31,867 bases of DNA from Selenomonas sp. (GTDB lineage: Bacteria; Bacillota; Negativicutes; Selenomonadales; Selenomonadaceae), in assembly GCF_022771645.1 (NCBI RefSeq), contig NZ_JALFCU010000090.1, positions 1 through 31,867 of the forward strand, written 5' to 3'. Shown piece by piece: positions 15,209 to 21,513 of the stretch. The number at the start of each line of letters is the position of its first letter. Positions within the stretch are counted from its first letter, which is position 1. A program made the translations under genes and the position numbers. The notes beneath the pieces were generated by a model. That model had not been told where the DNA came from. It was given only the letters and a program-made list of their open reading frames with translations, and made no database searches.

Positions 15209-15689
15209 CTTTGATCCCTCCTTCGAGATGGTTCGTTCCGTGGGCGATGCGGCTGTGGCACTTCAGGCAGTCGCCGCCGGTGTCAAGGTCTTTTCCGAGG
15301 TCCGCGTGGACGTTCTGCATCGTCGGTTCGTGGCAGCGCACGCAGTTCGCATTGACCATGTCCCAGCCGTCCTTCGACAGCTTGATGTGCGCCGGATAAT
15401 CGCGCACGACTTCATGGTACATGTCGACCATGCCCGTGCGTCCCTTTTCCACGAGGTAGATTGCGACGTTCTGGTGCGGCAGGTGGCAGTCCGTGCATTC
15501 GAGGGTGCTATGCGCCGAGTCCGCGAACGTCCACGCCTCGTGCTTCATGGAGTGGCACGTGCCGCAGAACGCCGGCGAGCCCGTGGCGCTCAGTATCACG
15601 TTGCCGAAGGCAAACGCGACGATACCGGCAGCAAAGCCGCCCGCCAGGCACAGGAGCGTGTGCTTTTTGACGAGGTGTTGAAGTTCCAC
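15201..15689 (-). CDS. nrfH: Tetrahaem quinol-oxidising nitrite reductase subunit
   Basis: A NapC/NirT-family membrane cytochrome (162 aa) that takes electrons from menaquinol and passes them to NrfA. One membrane helix (about 10-34) precedes four CxxCH sites at 42, 65, 116 and 141; 'CGTCHSM' fits the Met-ligated first haem of NrfH. It starts at GTG 15689 just after a GGGGGAGGG run, with unusually short spacing (3-4 nt); no better start is available. It overlaps nrfA by 8 bp. The promoter at 15764-15772 and the palindrome at 15792-15805 lie directly upstream. Confidence 0.94.
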   Translation of the reverse strand: MELQHLVKKHTLLCLAGGFAAGIVAFAFGNVILSATGSPAFCGTCHSMKHEAWTFADSAHSTLECTDCHLPHQNVAIYLVEKGRTGMVDMYHEVVRDYPAHIKLSKDGWDMVNANCVRCHEPTMQNVHADLGKDLDTGGDCLKCHSRIAHGTNHLEGGIKVE

Positions 15690-15763
15690 TTTCCCTCCCC
15701 CTTTCCCCGCTGTGGCGATAAACGTAATTCATCGCAAAATAACTTATCTCACGATTTATCTTG

Positions 15764-15772
15764 ATTATATCA
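15764..15772 (-). promoter_or_regulatory. Extended -10 promoter of nrfHA
   Basis: Minus-strand TGA-TATAAT with a start near 15757, a leader of about 68 nt and no convincing -35. The GTTGC-N4-GCAAC palindrome is centred 29.5 bp upstream, as in the ccm promoter. Confidence 0.65.
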
Positions 15773-15791
15773 GGGTCGTTCGTACTTCGTC

Positions 15792-15805
15792 GTTGCAGGC
15801 GCAAC
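15792..15805. promoter_or_regulatory. Palindromic operator GTTGC-N4-GCAAC, nrfHA
   Basis: A perfect inverted repeat centred at 15798.5, about -41.5 from the predicted nrfH start. Half-sites, spacer length and distance to the -10 are the same as at 7436-7449. It is probably the binding site of the Crp/Fnr protein encoded at 7531-8208. Confidence 0.65.
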
Positions 15806-15829
15806 AAAGATTCAGGATTTTTTCAGACA

Positions 15830-15868
15830 GAAAAAACGCCCCGGAACATCGTGGGATGTCCCGGGGCG
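15830..15868 (-). terminator. Terminator of the 228-aa unknown gene
   Basis: A 14-bp stem with one mismatch (15837-15850 with 15855-15868) and a GTGG loop are followed on the minus strand by TTTTTT. It also insulates the nrfHA promoter from upstream transcription. Confidence 0.85.
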
Positions 15869-15891
15869 TGCATGCCGATTGCGGCGTTGGT

Positions 15892-16578
15892 TCACATTTC
15901 GCTGCCCTGCGTCGCGTCGGCCGTTTCGTCCGTCTTCGGGTTCGTGAGCTGGTCGTAGAGGTCTGCGAAACGCTTTGTGACTTCGTCGTGCGTCTTCTGC
16001 GTGATCTCCGGCATGTCGCTGTCCTCGCCGAACGTGTCCTTCCACGAGAGGCCGGCCGCTTCGAAGCCTTTTTCGACGGCTTCCTGCATGGCCTTGAGCT
16101 TCTCGGGGTCGCCGTTCGCGATGGACGAGGCCATGTCGAGGATGCGGCCCGCGACCGCGTCGATCGAGTAGTCGCCGCCGTCCGCGACAGCCTTTGCCGC
16201 TTCCTCCGGCGTCGTCGCGACGGCCGGCAACGCGAACTTGTCCGGGCTCAGGAGCACGCCGTCGAAGTTCAGCTGCGTGATGCCCTCGTCGAGGTAGCCC
16301 TGCATCTTGAGGTTCTGCTGCGTGAGCGTCTGGATCATGAGCTGCTGGCTCTTCTCGATGCCCTGCTTCAGCACGTCGACCTGGTCGGCCGTGAGGCCTT
16401 TCGTCGCCTTCGCGGCCTGCTGCGCGGACGCCGAGATGTCGACGGTGTACGCCTCGCTCGTCGTGTTCTCGGTCGTGGTGCCGTCGGGCGCCGTCGTCTT
16501 CGTGGAGCTCGTCTTGGTATACGAGCCGGAGAGCGCCGCCGTCTGCTGGCTGATCCGTGTCATTGTCGATACATCCAT
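15892..16578 (-). CDS. Conserved unknown protein, DUF5610-like
   Basis: A 228-aa soluble protein with no signal peptide or membrane segment. A low-complexity Ser/Thr-rich N-terminus (about 1-50) leads into a helical domain: 'GLTADQVDVLKQGIEKSQQL', 'TTPEEAAKAVADGGDYSIDA', 'ASSIANGDPEKLKAMQEAVE' and 'MPEITQKTHDEVTKRF'. The pattern recalls proteins annotated DUF5610, judged from memory. The function is unknown. ATG 16578 has GAGGAG upstream. A full promoter (16653-16681) and its own terminator make it monocistronic. Confidence 0.7.
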   Translation of the reverse strand: MDVSTMTRISQQTAALSGSYTKTSSTKTTAPDGTTTENTTSEAYTVDISASAQQAAKATKGLTADQVDVLKQGIEKSQQLMIQTLTQQNLKMQGYLDEGITQLNFDGVLLSPDKFALPAVATTPEEAAKAVADGGDYSIDAVAGRILDMASSIANGDPEKLKAMQEAVEKGFEAAGLSWKDTFGEDSDMPEITQKTHDEVTKRFADLYDQLTNPKTDETADATQGSEM

Positions 16579-16652
16579 GTGGATCTCCTCCTCTTTCCAT
16601 AGAAAAAACGCGTGGCCAAGCCATCCTGGCTGCTTGACACTTTTACAGCTTC

Positions 16653-16681
16653 ATTATCGCCGAAAATATGAAAAAAATCAA
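16653..16681 (-). promoter_or_regulatory. Sigma-70-type promoter of the 228-aa gene
   Basis: Minus-strand TTGATT (16676-16681), a 17-bp spacer and GATAAT (16653-16658). The start would be near 16646, giving a leader of about 68 nt. Confidence 0.7.
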
Positions 16682-16737
16682 GTCTCATCTCATGTAAATT
16701 GTAAAAACATCGGAACGTGGCGCATCCTTCCGCGATA

Positions 16738-16746
16738 TGCTATAAT
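16738..16746 (+). promoter_or_regulatory. Extended -10 promoter of the 29-aa toxin-like gene
   Basis: TGC-TATAAT with a start near 16753. The same TGn-type extended -10 precedes the 25-aa peptide on the other side of nrfHA. Confidence 0.55.
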
Positions 16747-16765
16747 TTTCCTGCTGCCGTACGAT

Positions 16766-16791
16766 TCACCTCCAGTTTGGAAGGGAGGTGA
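16766..16791 (+). promoter_or_regulatory. Hairpin sequestering the toxin ribosome site
   Basis: TCACCTCC (16766-16773) pairs perfectly with GGAGGTGA (16784-16791) across a 10-nt loop. It hides the whole Shine-Dalgarno region of the ORF starting at 16796, a common translational brake in type I toxin mRNAs. Confidence 0.6.
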
Positions 16792-16795
16792 GAGC

Positions 16796-16885
16796 ATGCT
16801 AGTAAACATCTTCGTATCCTTGCTTGTAGGGATTGTGTCCAGCCTGATCGCTGACATGATCTACGCCTACATCCGCCGTCGTTAA
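16796..16885 (+). CDS. 29-aa hydrophobic peptide, type I toxin candidate
   Basis: 29 residues: a single membrane helix beginning 'MLVNIFVSLLVGIVSSLIAD', then 'MIYAY', ending in Ile-Arg-Arg-Arg. The hydrophobic helix with a basic tail resembles Fst/Ldr-like and other type I toxins, but no exact family match is claimed. GGGAGGTG lies 5 nt before ATG 16796 and is sequestered by a hairpin. The mRNA would end at the bidirectional hairpin 16935-16963. A well-formed opposing promoter (17010-17038) would make a short RNA that overlaps the mRNA 3' end. It differs in sequence from the 25-aa peptide at 13693-13770 but shares the locus architecture. Confidence 0.6.
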   Translation: MLVNIFVSLLVGIVSSLIADMIYAYIRRR

Positions 16886-16923
16886 AAATCGGCAGTTGTG
16901 TCCTCTTGGCCTGACTAACCAAC

Positions 16924-16970
16924 GACACAAAACCGCCCCTGCAGGTGACTAATCTGCGGGGGCATTTTTT
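16924..16970. terminator. Bidirectional terminator of toxin mRNA and antisense RNA
   Basis: A 10-bp stem (16935-16944 with 16954-16963, one G-T pair) and a 9-nt loop, with ATTTTTT on the plus side and GGTTTTG on the minus side. Convergent transcripts would both end here and overlap through the hairpin. Confidence 0.7.
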
Positions 16971-17003
16971 GGTGAGCGCAATGCGTTCAACATCTTCGTT
17001 TGT
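16927..17003 (-). ncRNA. Predicted antisense RNA to the 29-aa toxin mRNA
   Basis: Inferred from a good minus-strand promoter (17010-17038) and the T-run after the shared hairpin. The RNA would be about 75 nt and pair with the 3' untranslated end of the toxin mRNA; read-through would cover the ORF. Its existence has not been shown. Confidence 0.4.
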
Positions 17004-17009
17004 ATGGAC

Positions 17010-17038
17010 AGTATAACACGCCGCCGCAAAAACTTCAA
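17010..17038 (-). promoter_or_regulatory. Promoter of the predicted antisense RNA
   Basis: Minus-strand TTGAAG (17033-17038), a 17-bp spacer and TATACT (17010-17015), preceded by TGT as an extended -10. It points into the toxin-like locus and has no protein-coding gene of its own. Confidence 0.6.
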
Positions 17039-17103
17039 GAGAACCTGCGACGAAAAAATCTTGGAGAAAAGAGGAAATTAGCGCAGTGAGGAAGAATCTG
17101 TTC

Positions 17104-17109
17104 TATAAT
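17104..17109 (+). promoter_or_regulatory. Candidate -10 of the secretin gene
   Basis: TATAAT 20 bp upstream of ATG 17129, without a good -35 or TGn. It leaves a very short leader. Confidence 0.35.
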
Positions 17110-17128
17110 ATTTTAACACGAAGCGGAG

Positions 17129-18583
17129 ATGATCGTCTTGTTTTCTTTTTCACGCTTTTTCCTCATGTTCGTGTTGCTTTCTACATGCATTCTTTTTCCT
17201 GCATCCGTTTCCGCAACCCCTGTCTCGCTCCATTTCCAGGACGCGGAGATCGCCGACGCGCTGCAGGCGGTTGCGCGGTTCGGCGGGTACGGCATCGTGA
17301 TCGACGGGGAGACGGCGGGGCGGGTGACGATCGATGCGGAGGCGGAGCCCGGAGATTTTCTGCCGCGCCTCGCGAAGATGTACGGCCTCACGGCGACGCT
17401 CAAGGGTGGCACGTTTTTCGTCACGTCGGCGGCGCACGCGCGCGACGTGCGCGAGGCGTACGTGTTCCCTGTGCATTACAGCGCGCCGGAAGATTTGCTT
17501 CCGGCGCTAAATTTAACGCTCAAAAAAGAAGGAAATCGGGACGGGATGGCGAATAGTTATACCGATATGAAGGCGAACGCGGACGGCCGTAGGACTTCGC
17601 AAGCAAATCGCGCGGGTTCTGGGGACGATGACGCTGACCGAAAGGCCCGCGTCAAGGAGGATTTTTCCTACGATGACGACGACGTGCGCGTGACGCTCGG
17701 CACGGACGGCCAGTCCGTCGTGCTCTACGGCACGCCGGCGGAATACGCGATGTGCGAAAAGCTCGTGGAGGAGCTCGACGTGCCCGCGCAGCAGGTCGCT
17801 CTCGAGGCGAAAGTCGTCTCGCTGACGAACGAAGCGTCGCGCGAGCTCGGCATCTCGTGGGACTGGTCGGGACTGCCGCAGTCGCCCGCGACGAGCGACA
17901 CGTACGAGTCGCACCGCCGCACGTACATCGGCGCGGACGGCAAGGCGACGACGGTCTACGAGGACGTGCCGAAGACGGAGATCACGCGCACGTACGAGGG
18001 CCACGACCACATCCCGGGCATCGTCCAGTTCGGGCGCGGGCCCGAGGGGCATCCGTTCGAGTGGTACTACGAGGCGCATCTCCACGCGCTCGAGACGGCC
18101 GGCAAGGCGAAGCTCCTGTCGCGGCCGAACGTCACGACGCTCTCGGGCCGCGAGGCCGTCATCGAGATCGGCAGCGAAGTGCCGGTGCCAGAGGTCGAGA
18201 CGACGGCGCGCTCGACGACGACATCGTTCACGTACCACAAGGCCGGCATCATCCTGCGGTACACGCCGTACGTCAGCGCCGACGGCCACATCACGGCCGT
18301 CGTGCACACGGAGGTCAGCTCGCCCGCCTACGTCGCGGACCTCAAGGCGTACCGCTTCCAGAAGCGCAGCGCCGACACGTCCGTGCGGCTGAAAGACGGC
18401 GAGACGATGGTCATCGGCGGCCTCATCGGCAGCGAGGAGGCGCGGAGCGTGCGCAAGATCCCGCTGCTCGGCGACATCCCGATCATCGGGCAATTTTTCC
18501 GCGATTCGCAAAAAAGCAAGCAGTCTTCTGAAATCATGATTTTTTTGACGGCGCACGTTTTGCCGTCTGACAGCAATTCCTAA
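17129..18583 (+). CDS. Secretin-family outer-membrane protein (PilQ/GspD-like)
   Basis: A 484-aa protein of the secretin family, whose members form outer-membrane gates for type II secretion, type IV pili or competence machinery. After a signal peptide (about 1-29) comes a short STN-type domain ('VSLHFQDAEIADALQAVARF', about 32-90) and one N-domain-like segment. An acidic low-complexity linker (about 140-170) and the secretin domain (about 200-478) follow; the latter shows 'VALEAKVVSLTNEASRELGI', 'LSRPNVTTLSGREAVIEIG' and the C-terminal 'KIPLLGDIPIIGQFFR'. It stands without pilus or secretion neighbours. The start is uncertain: ATG 17129 has GCGGAG too close, and a TTG at 17138 has better spacing. 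A secretin fits a diderm envelope. Confidence 0.88.
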   Translation: MIVLFSFSRFFLMFVLLSTCILFPASVSATPVSLHFQDAEIADALQAVARFGGYGIVIDGETAGRVTIDAEAEPGDFLPRLAKMYGLTATLKGGTFFVTSAAHARDVREAYVFPVHYSAPEDLLPALNLTLKKEGNRDGMANSYTDMKANADGRRTSQANRAGSGDDDADRKARVKEDFSYDDDDVRVTLGTDGQSVVLYGTPAEYAMCEKLVEELDVPAQQVALEAKVVSLTNEASRELGISWDWSGLPQSPATSDTYESHRRTYIGADGKATTVYEDVPKTEITRTYEGHDHIPGIVQFGRGPEGHPFEWYYEAHLHALETAGKAKLLSRPNVTTLSGREAVIEIGSEVPVPEVETTARSTTTSFTYHKAGIILRYTPYVSADGHITAVVHTEVSSPAYVADLKAYRFQKRSADTSVRLKDGETMVIGGLIGSEEARSVRKIPLLGDIPIIGQFFRDSQKSKQSSEIMIFLTAHVLPSDSNS

Positions 18584-18604
18584 CAAGCGCAAAAGCCTTA
18601 AGGA

Positions 18605-18668
18605 AGCTATTTGCCTGGCGGCAAATGGCTAAGATATCCCTAAGCGCTGAAGCGCTAAGGGCTATCTT
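18605..18668 (+). promoter_or_regulatory. Two tandem hairpins in the leader of the response regulator
   Basis: Hairpin 1 (18605-18630) has an 11-bp stem around ATTTGCC-TGGC-GGCAAAT. Hairpin 2 (18631-18668) pairs 16 of 18 positions around a GA turn. They abut without a gap and end 6 nt before the GGGGGAG ribosome site. No T-run follows, so they are more likely leader control or RNA processing structures than terminators. Confidence 0.6.
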
Positions 18669-18686
18669 AAAACGGGGGAGATTTCC

Positions 18687-19358
18687 ATGGCAATCAAGAT
18701 TCTCATTGCCGACGACCATGCCCTCCTGCGGCAGGGCATCAAGCGCGTGCTGAACTTCGAGGACGACCTCGAAGTCGTCGGCGAGGCCGAGGACGGACAG
18801 GAGACGCTCGCGCGCACGCTCGTGCTGCAGCCGGACATCCTGCTCCTCGACCTCAACATGCCGGGCCTCTCTGGCCTCGAGGTCACGAAGCAGCTCCAGG
18901 CCGCGAAGTGCAAGACGAAGATCATCGCGCTCACGATCCACGACAGCGACAACTACGTGCTCGAGATGCTGAAGAACGGCGCGCTCGGCTATCTCCTCAA
19001 AGACGTCGAGCCCAGCGTCCTCATCAAGGCCATCCACGTCGTGAACGAGGGCAACACGTTCGTCTATCCGAAGCTCGCGGAGCGCCTGTTCGGCGGGGTC
19101 AGCGAGGATGACGACCTCACGGAGAAGGCGCGCGAGATGTGGCGCGAGAGCCGCTCCGAGCGCCTGACGTCGCGCGAGATGGACGTGCTCGAATGCATCG
19201 CGAAAGGCTTCTCGAACCAGGAAATCGCCCAGGCGCTCTGCGTCAGCGAGAAGACCGTCAAGAACCACCTCACGAACATCTTCCGCAAGCTCAACGTCAA
19301 CGACCGCACGCAGGCGCTCGTCTACGTGCTGAAGCACAAGATCATCTCGCTCGAATGA
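18687..19358 (+). CDS. NarL/DegU-family response regulator, orphan
   Basis: A 223-aa two-component regulator. The receiver domain (about 1-120) has an acidic pair at Asp9-Asp10, the phosphoacceptor Asp55 in 'LLLDLNMPG', a Thr in 'IIALTIHD' and Lys in 'GYLLKDVEP'. The LuxR-type helix-turn-helix (about 155-215) reads 'LTSREMDVLECIAKGFSNQE' and 'VSEKTVKNHLTNIFRKLNV'. The sequence is closest in feel to DegU/NarL. No histidine kinase is adjacent, so the partner and targets cannot be read. ATG 18687 follows GGGGGAG; a terminator follows the gene. The upstream secretin is on the same strand 103 bp away, with the tandem hairpins between. Confidence 0.92.
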   Translation: MAIKILIADDHALLRQGIKRVLNFEDDLEVVGEAEDGQETLARTLVLQPDILLLDLNMPGLSGLEVTKQLQAAKCKTKIIALTIHDSDNYVLEMLKNGALGYLLKDVEPSVLIKAIHVVNEGNTFVYPKLAERLFGGVSEDDDLTEKAREMWRESRSERLTSREMDVLECIAKGFSNQEIAQALCVSEKTVKNHLTNIFRKLNVNDRTQALVYVLKHKIISLE

Positions 19359-19420
19359 GCAGAGGCCAGAGGACACGAAAAGCGCTTGCCGCTGAGAGAA
19401 CCACATCCCGTTGGATTGAG

Positions 19421-19455
19421 ACATGGCAGCCGATGCAAGGCTGCCATGTTTTTTT
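19421..19455 (+). terminator. Terminator of the response regulator gene
   Basis: A 10-bp perfect stem (19421-19430 with 19440-19449) and a 9-nt loop run straight into seven T residues. Confidence 0.9.
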
Positions 19456-19521
19456 GTTGCCGCACGTTTCCGACGGTGTGCTTTTCAACGAAAGGAAGAG
19501 GCATCTGTGTCGGCCTTTTGG

Positions 19522-19550
19522 TTGCAAAAAACGCCGTTGTCTACTAAAAT
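19522..19550 (+). promoter_or_regulatory. Sigma-70-type promoter of ychF
   Basis: TTGCAA (19522-19527), a 17-bp spacer and TAAAAT (19545-19550). The start would be near 19557, about 38 nt before GTG 19595. Confidence 0.7.
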
Positions 19551-19594
19551 AGAAACCGTAATTTTTTTGAAAGAAACGAAAAGGTGGAATCCAC

Positions 19595-20701
19595 GTGAGC
19601 AATTTAGAAGTCGGTATCGTTGGCCTGCCGAACGTCGGCAAGAGCACGCTGTTCAATGCGATCACGAAAGCGGGCGCGGAGGCGGCGAACTTCCCGTTCT
19701 GCACGATCGAGCCGAACGTCGGCGTCGTCGGCGTGCCGGACCCGCGCCTCGGCGTACTGCATGAAATGTACCAGTCGAAGAAGACAACGCCTGCGTCCGT
19801 GCGCTTCGTCGACATCGCCGGCCTCGTGAAGGGCGCGTCGAAAGGCGAAGGCCTCGGCAACAAATTCCTCGAGCACATCCGCCAGGTCGACGCCGTCGCA
19901 CATGTCGTGCGCTGCTTCGAGGACACGAACATCACGCACGTCGAGGGCAGCATCGACCCGCTCCGCGACATCGACATCATCCAGACGGAGCTCTGCCTCG
20001 CCGACCTCGAAATCGTCGAAAAGCGCATCATGAAGCTCGCGAAGATCGCGAAGTCCGGCAACAAGGACGCGAAAGTCGAAGACGCCATCCTGCGCCGCAT
20101 CAAGGACGCGCTCGACGACGGCAAACCCGCGCGCCAGGTCGAGCTCAGCGCAGACGACCTCGAGATGATCAAGGAAATGAACCTCCTGACACTGAAGCCG
20201 ACGCTCTACGTCGCGAACGTCGCGGAAGACGAGGTCGCGACGGCCTACGACGAGAACCCGTTCGTGCAGAAAGTGAAGGAGTTCGCAGCGAAGGAAGGCG
20301 CGGAAGTCGTCGCCATCTCCGCGAAGGTCGAGTCCGAGATCGCCGAGCTCGACCCCGACGAGGCGAAAGCGTTCCTCGAAGACCTCGGCGAGACGGAAAG
20401 CGGCCTCGACCGCCTCATCAAGGCGGCGTTCGACCTGCTCGGCCTCCAGACGTTCCTGACGGCCGGCCCGGACGAGTGCCGCGCCTGGACGATCGTCAAG
20501 GGCACGACCGCGCCGAAGGCGGCCGGCAAGATCCACACGGACTTCGAGCGCGGTTTCATTCGCGCCGAGATCGTGAACTACGACGACCTCGTCGCGGCCG
20601 GCAGCGTCGCCGCCGCGCGCGAAAAAGGGCAGGTTCGCGTCGAGGGCAAGGACTACGTCATGCAGGACGGCGATGTCGTGAACTTCCGCTTCAACGTCTG
20701 A
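19595..20701 (+). CDS. ychF: Ribosome-binding ATPase YchF (OLA1 family)
   Basis: A 368-aa P-loop NTPase that binds ribosomes and is linked to translation and stress responses. The P-loop 'GLPNVGKST' (about 9-17), the switch region 'NFPFCTIEPNVGVV' and 'DIAGLVKGASKGEGLGNKFL' are typical. The G4 motif is 'NVAED' rather than NKxD, the trait that makes YchF prefer ATP. A coiled segment and a C-terminal TGS-like domain ('TAGPDECRAWTIVKGTTAPK', 'HTDFERGFIRAEIVNYDDL') complete it. It starts at GTG 19595 with AAAGGTGG 7 nt upstream. It is followed 10 bp later by a DUF951 gene, a common Firmicute pairing. Confidence 0.97.
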   Translation: MSNLEVGIVGLPNVGKSTLFNAITKAGAEAANFPFCTIEPNVGVVGVPDPRLGVLHEMYQSKKTTPASVRFVDIAGLVKGASKGEGLGNKFLEHIRQVDAVAHVVRCFEDTNITHVEGSIDPLRDIDIIQTELCLADLEIVEKRIMKLAKIAKSGNKDAKVEDAILRRIKDALDDGKPARQVELSADDLEMIKEMNLLTLKPTLYVANVAEDEVATAYDENPFVQKVKEFAAKEGAEVVAISAKVESEIAELDPDEAKAFLEDLGETESGLDRLIKAAFDLLGLQTFLTAGPDECRAWTIVKGTTAPKAAGKIHTDFERGFIRAEIVNYDDLVAAGSVAAAREKGQVRVEGKDYVMQDGDVVNFRFNV

Positions 20702-20711
20702 GGCGTCGCTG

Positions 20712-20978
20712 ATGGACGAAAAACACACGGTTGCGCCGCCGGCGGATGATGCAAAGCCGCAGTCGCCCGCAAAGCCAAAGCCTGACCGCCCGCGCTACGA
20801 GCTCGGCGACATCGTGAAAATGAAGAAGCCGCACCCCTGCGGCACGAACGAATGGGAGATTGTGCGCACGGGCATGGACTTCCGCCTGAAATGCCTCGGC
20901 TGCGGGCGGTACGTGCTCATCCCGCGCACGAAATTCGAGCGGGCCGTGCGGGGGAAGCTCCTCAAAACAGAGGATTGA
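20712..20978 (+). CDS. DUF951 family small protein
   Basis: An 88-aa protein. A charged, Pro/Lys-rich N-terminus (about 1-28) precedes the DUF951 core 'YELGDIVKMKKPHPCGTNEW' and 'FRLKCLGCGRYVLIPRTKFE'. Three cysteines in a C...CxxC pattern suggest metal or nucleic-acid binding, but the family has no established function. It starts at ATG 20712 with GAGG upstream, 10 bp after ychF, so it is very probably cotranscribed. Confidence 0.88.
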   Translation: MDEKHTVAPPADDAKPQSPAKPKPDRPRYELGDIVKMKKPHPCGTNEWEIVRTGMDFRLKCLGCGRYVLIPRTKFERAVRGKLLKTED

Positions 20979-20995
20979 ATGAAATCCGTTGTTCC

Positions 20996-21284
20996 GTTGA
21001 TCTGTTGCGGAGAGTATCGTACACAGCAGCCTTCCCCATAGGGGAAGGGGGACCGCGAAGCGGTGGAAAGGGTCCCCTGTACGTTTGGTGAATCCGTAGA
21101 ACTTAACGCCTCGCGGGTGCGCGCACGAACCACTTGGGGTGCCTGCGCGCACCGGCGACATCAAGCGGCCTACTGAATCATAGGCCGTGCAAGCGACCCT
21201 CTCCTGGCGTTGCGCTTCGCTCCGCGCCTGTCCTCTCCCTGAGGGAGAGGCTGCTGGACTCGTTGCGTTCGGCAACAGGACAAC
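20996..21284 (+). repeat. Paired palindromic (MITE-like) element upstream of ompM
   Basis: The longest copy (about 289 bp) fills much of the 535-bp gap between the DUF951 gene and ompM. Outer inverted repeats of 36 nt align without gaps (GTTGATCTGTTGC on the left, GTTGTCCTGTTGC in the reverse complement of the right). Within are the left unit (21028-21074), an inverted right unit (21190-21255) and a core palindrome GGTGCGCGCA/TGCGCGCACC (21116-21125 with 21144-21153). No gene lies inside. Confidence 0.8.
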
Positions 21285-21364
21285 AGTTCTTCCAATTTCG
21301 CACCTTTGTTTCCTCTCAATTTACAAGTATACAATTTGTTTTCATTAAATTGCTCGGTAAACGC

Positions 21365-21393
21365 TTGCGATTCTGAAAAGAATCTGTTACCAT
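21365..21393 (+). promoter_or_regulatory. Candidate promoter of ompM
   Basis: TTGCGA (21365-21370), a 17-bp spacer and TACCAT (21388-21393). The start would be near 21400, giving a long leader of about 114 nt. Confidence 0.45.
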
Positions 21394-21395
21394 GA

Positions 21396-21440
21396 GTCCA
21401 TGTTCAACGGAGGGGCGCGTCCCGCAGAGGAAACATGGAC
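21396..21440 (+). promoter_or_regulatory. Stable hairpin at the 5' end of the ompM leader
   Basis: GTCCATGTT (21396-21404) pairs perfectly with AACATGGAC (21432-21440), with an inner GGG/CCC pairing. Hairpins at the 5' end of abundant outer-membrane protein mRNAs often protect the message; that role is inferred. Confidence 0.45.
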
Positions 21441-21513
21441 ACTCTTGCAAAACGGATCCCGCCTTGCCTGCGGACATGTTAGGGGTTTTTCTGTTTTGTA
21501 GGAGGAATGTTTT

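Noticed and set aside
13928..15214. Plus-strand open frame opposite nrfA
   Set aside because: It runs opposite all five haem motifs of nrfA and has no protein features of its own.
15760..15773. FNR-like TTGAT...ATCA at the nrfHA -10
   Set aside because: The half-sites are 3 bp apart rather than 4, one half is imperfect, and it overlaps the -10. The palindrome at 15792-15805 is a better activator site.
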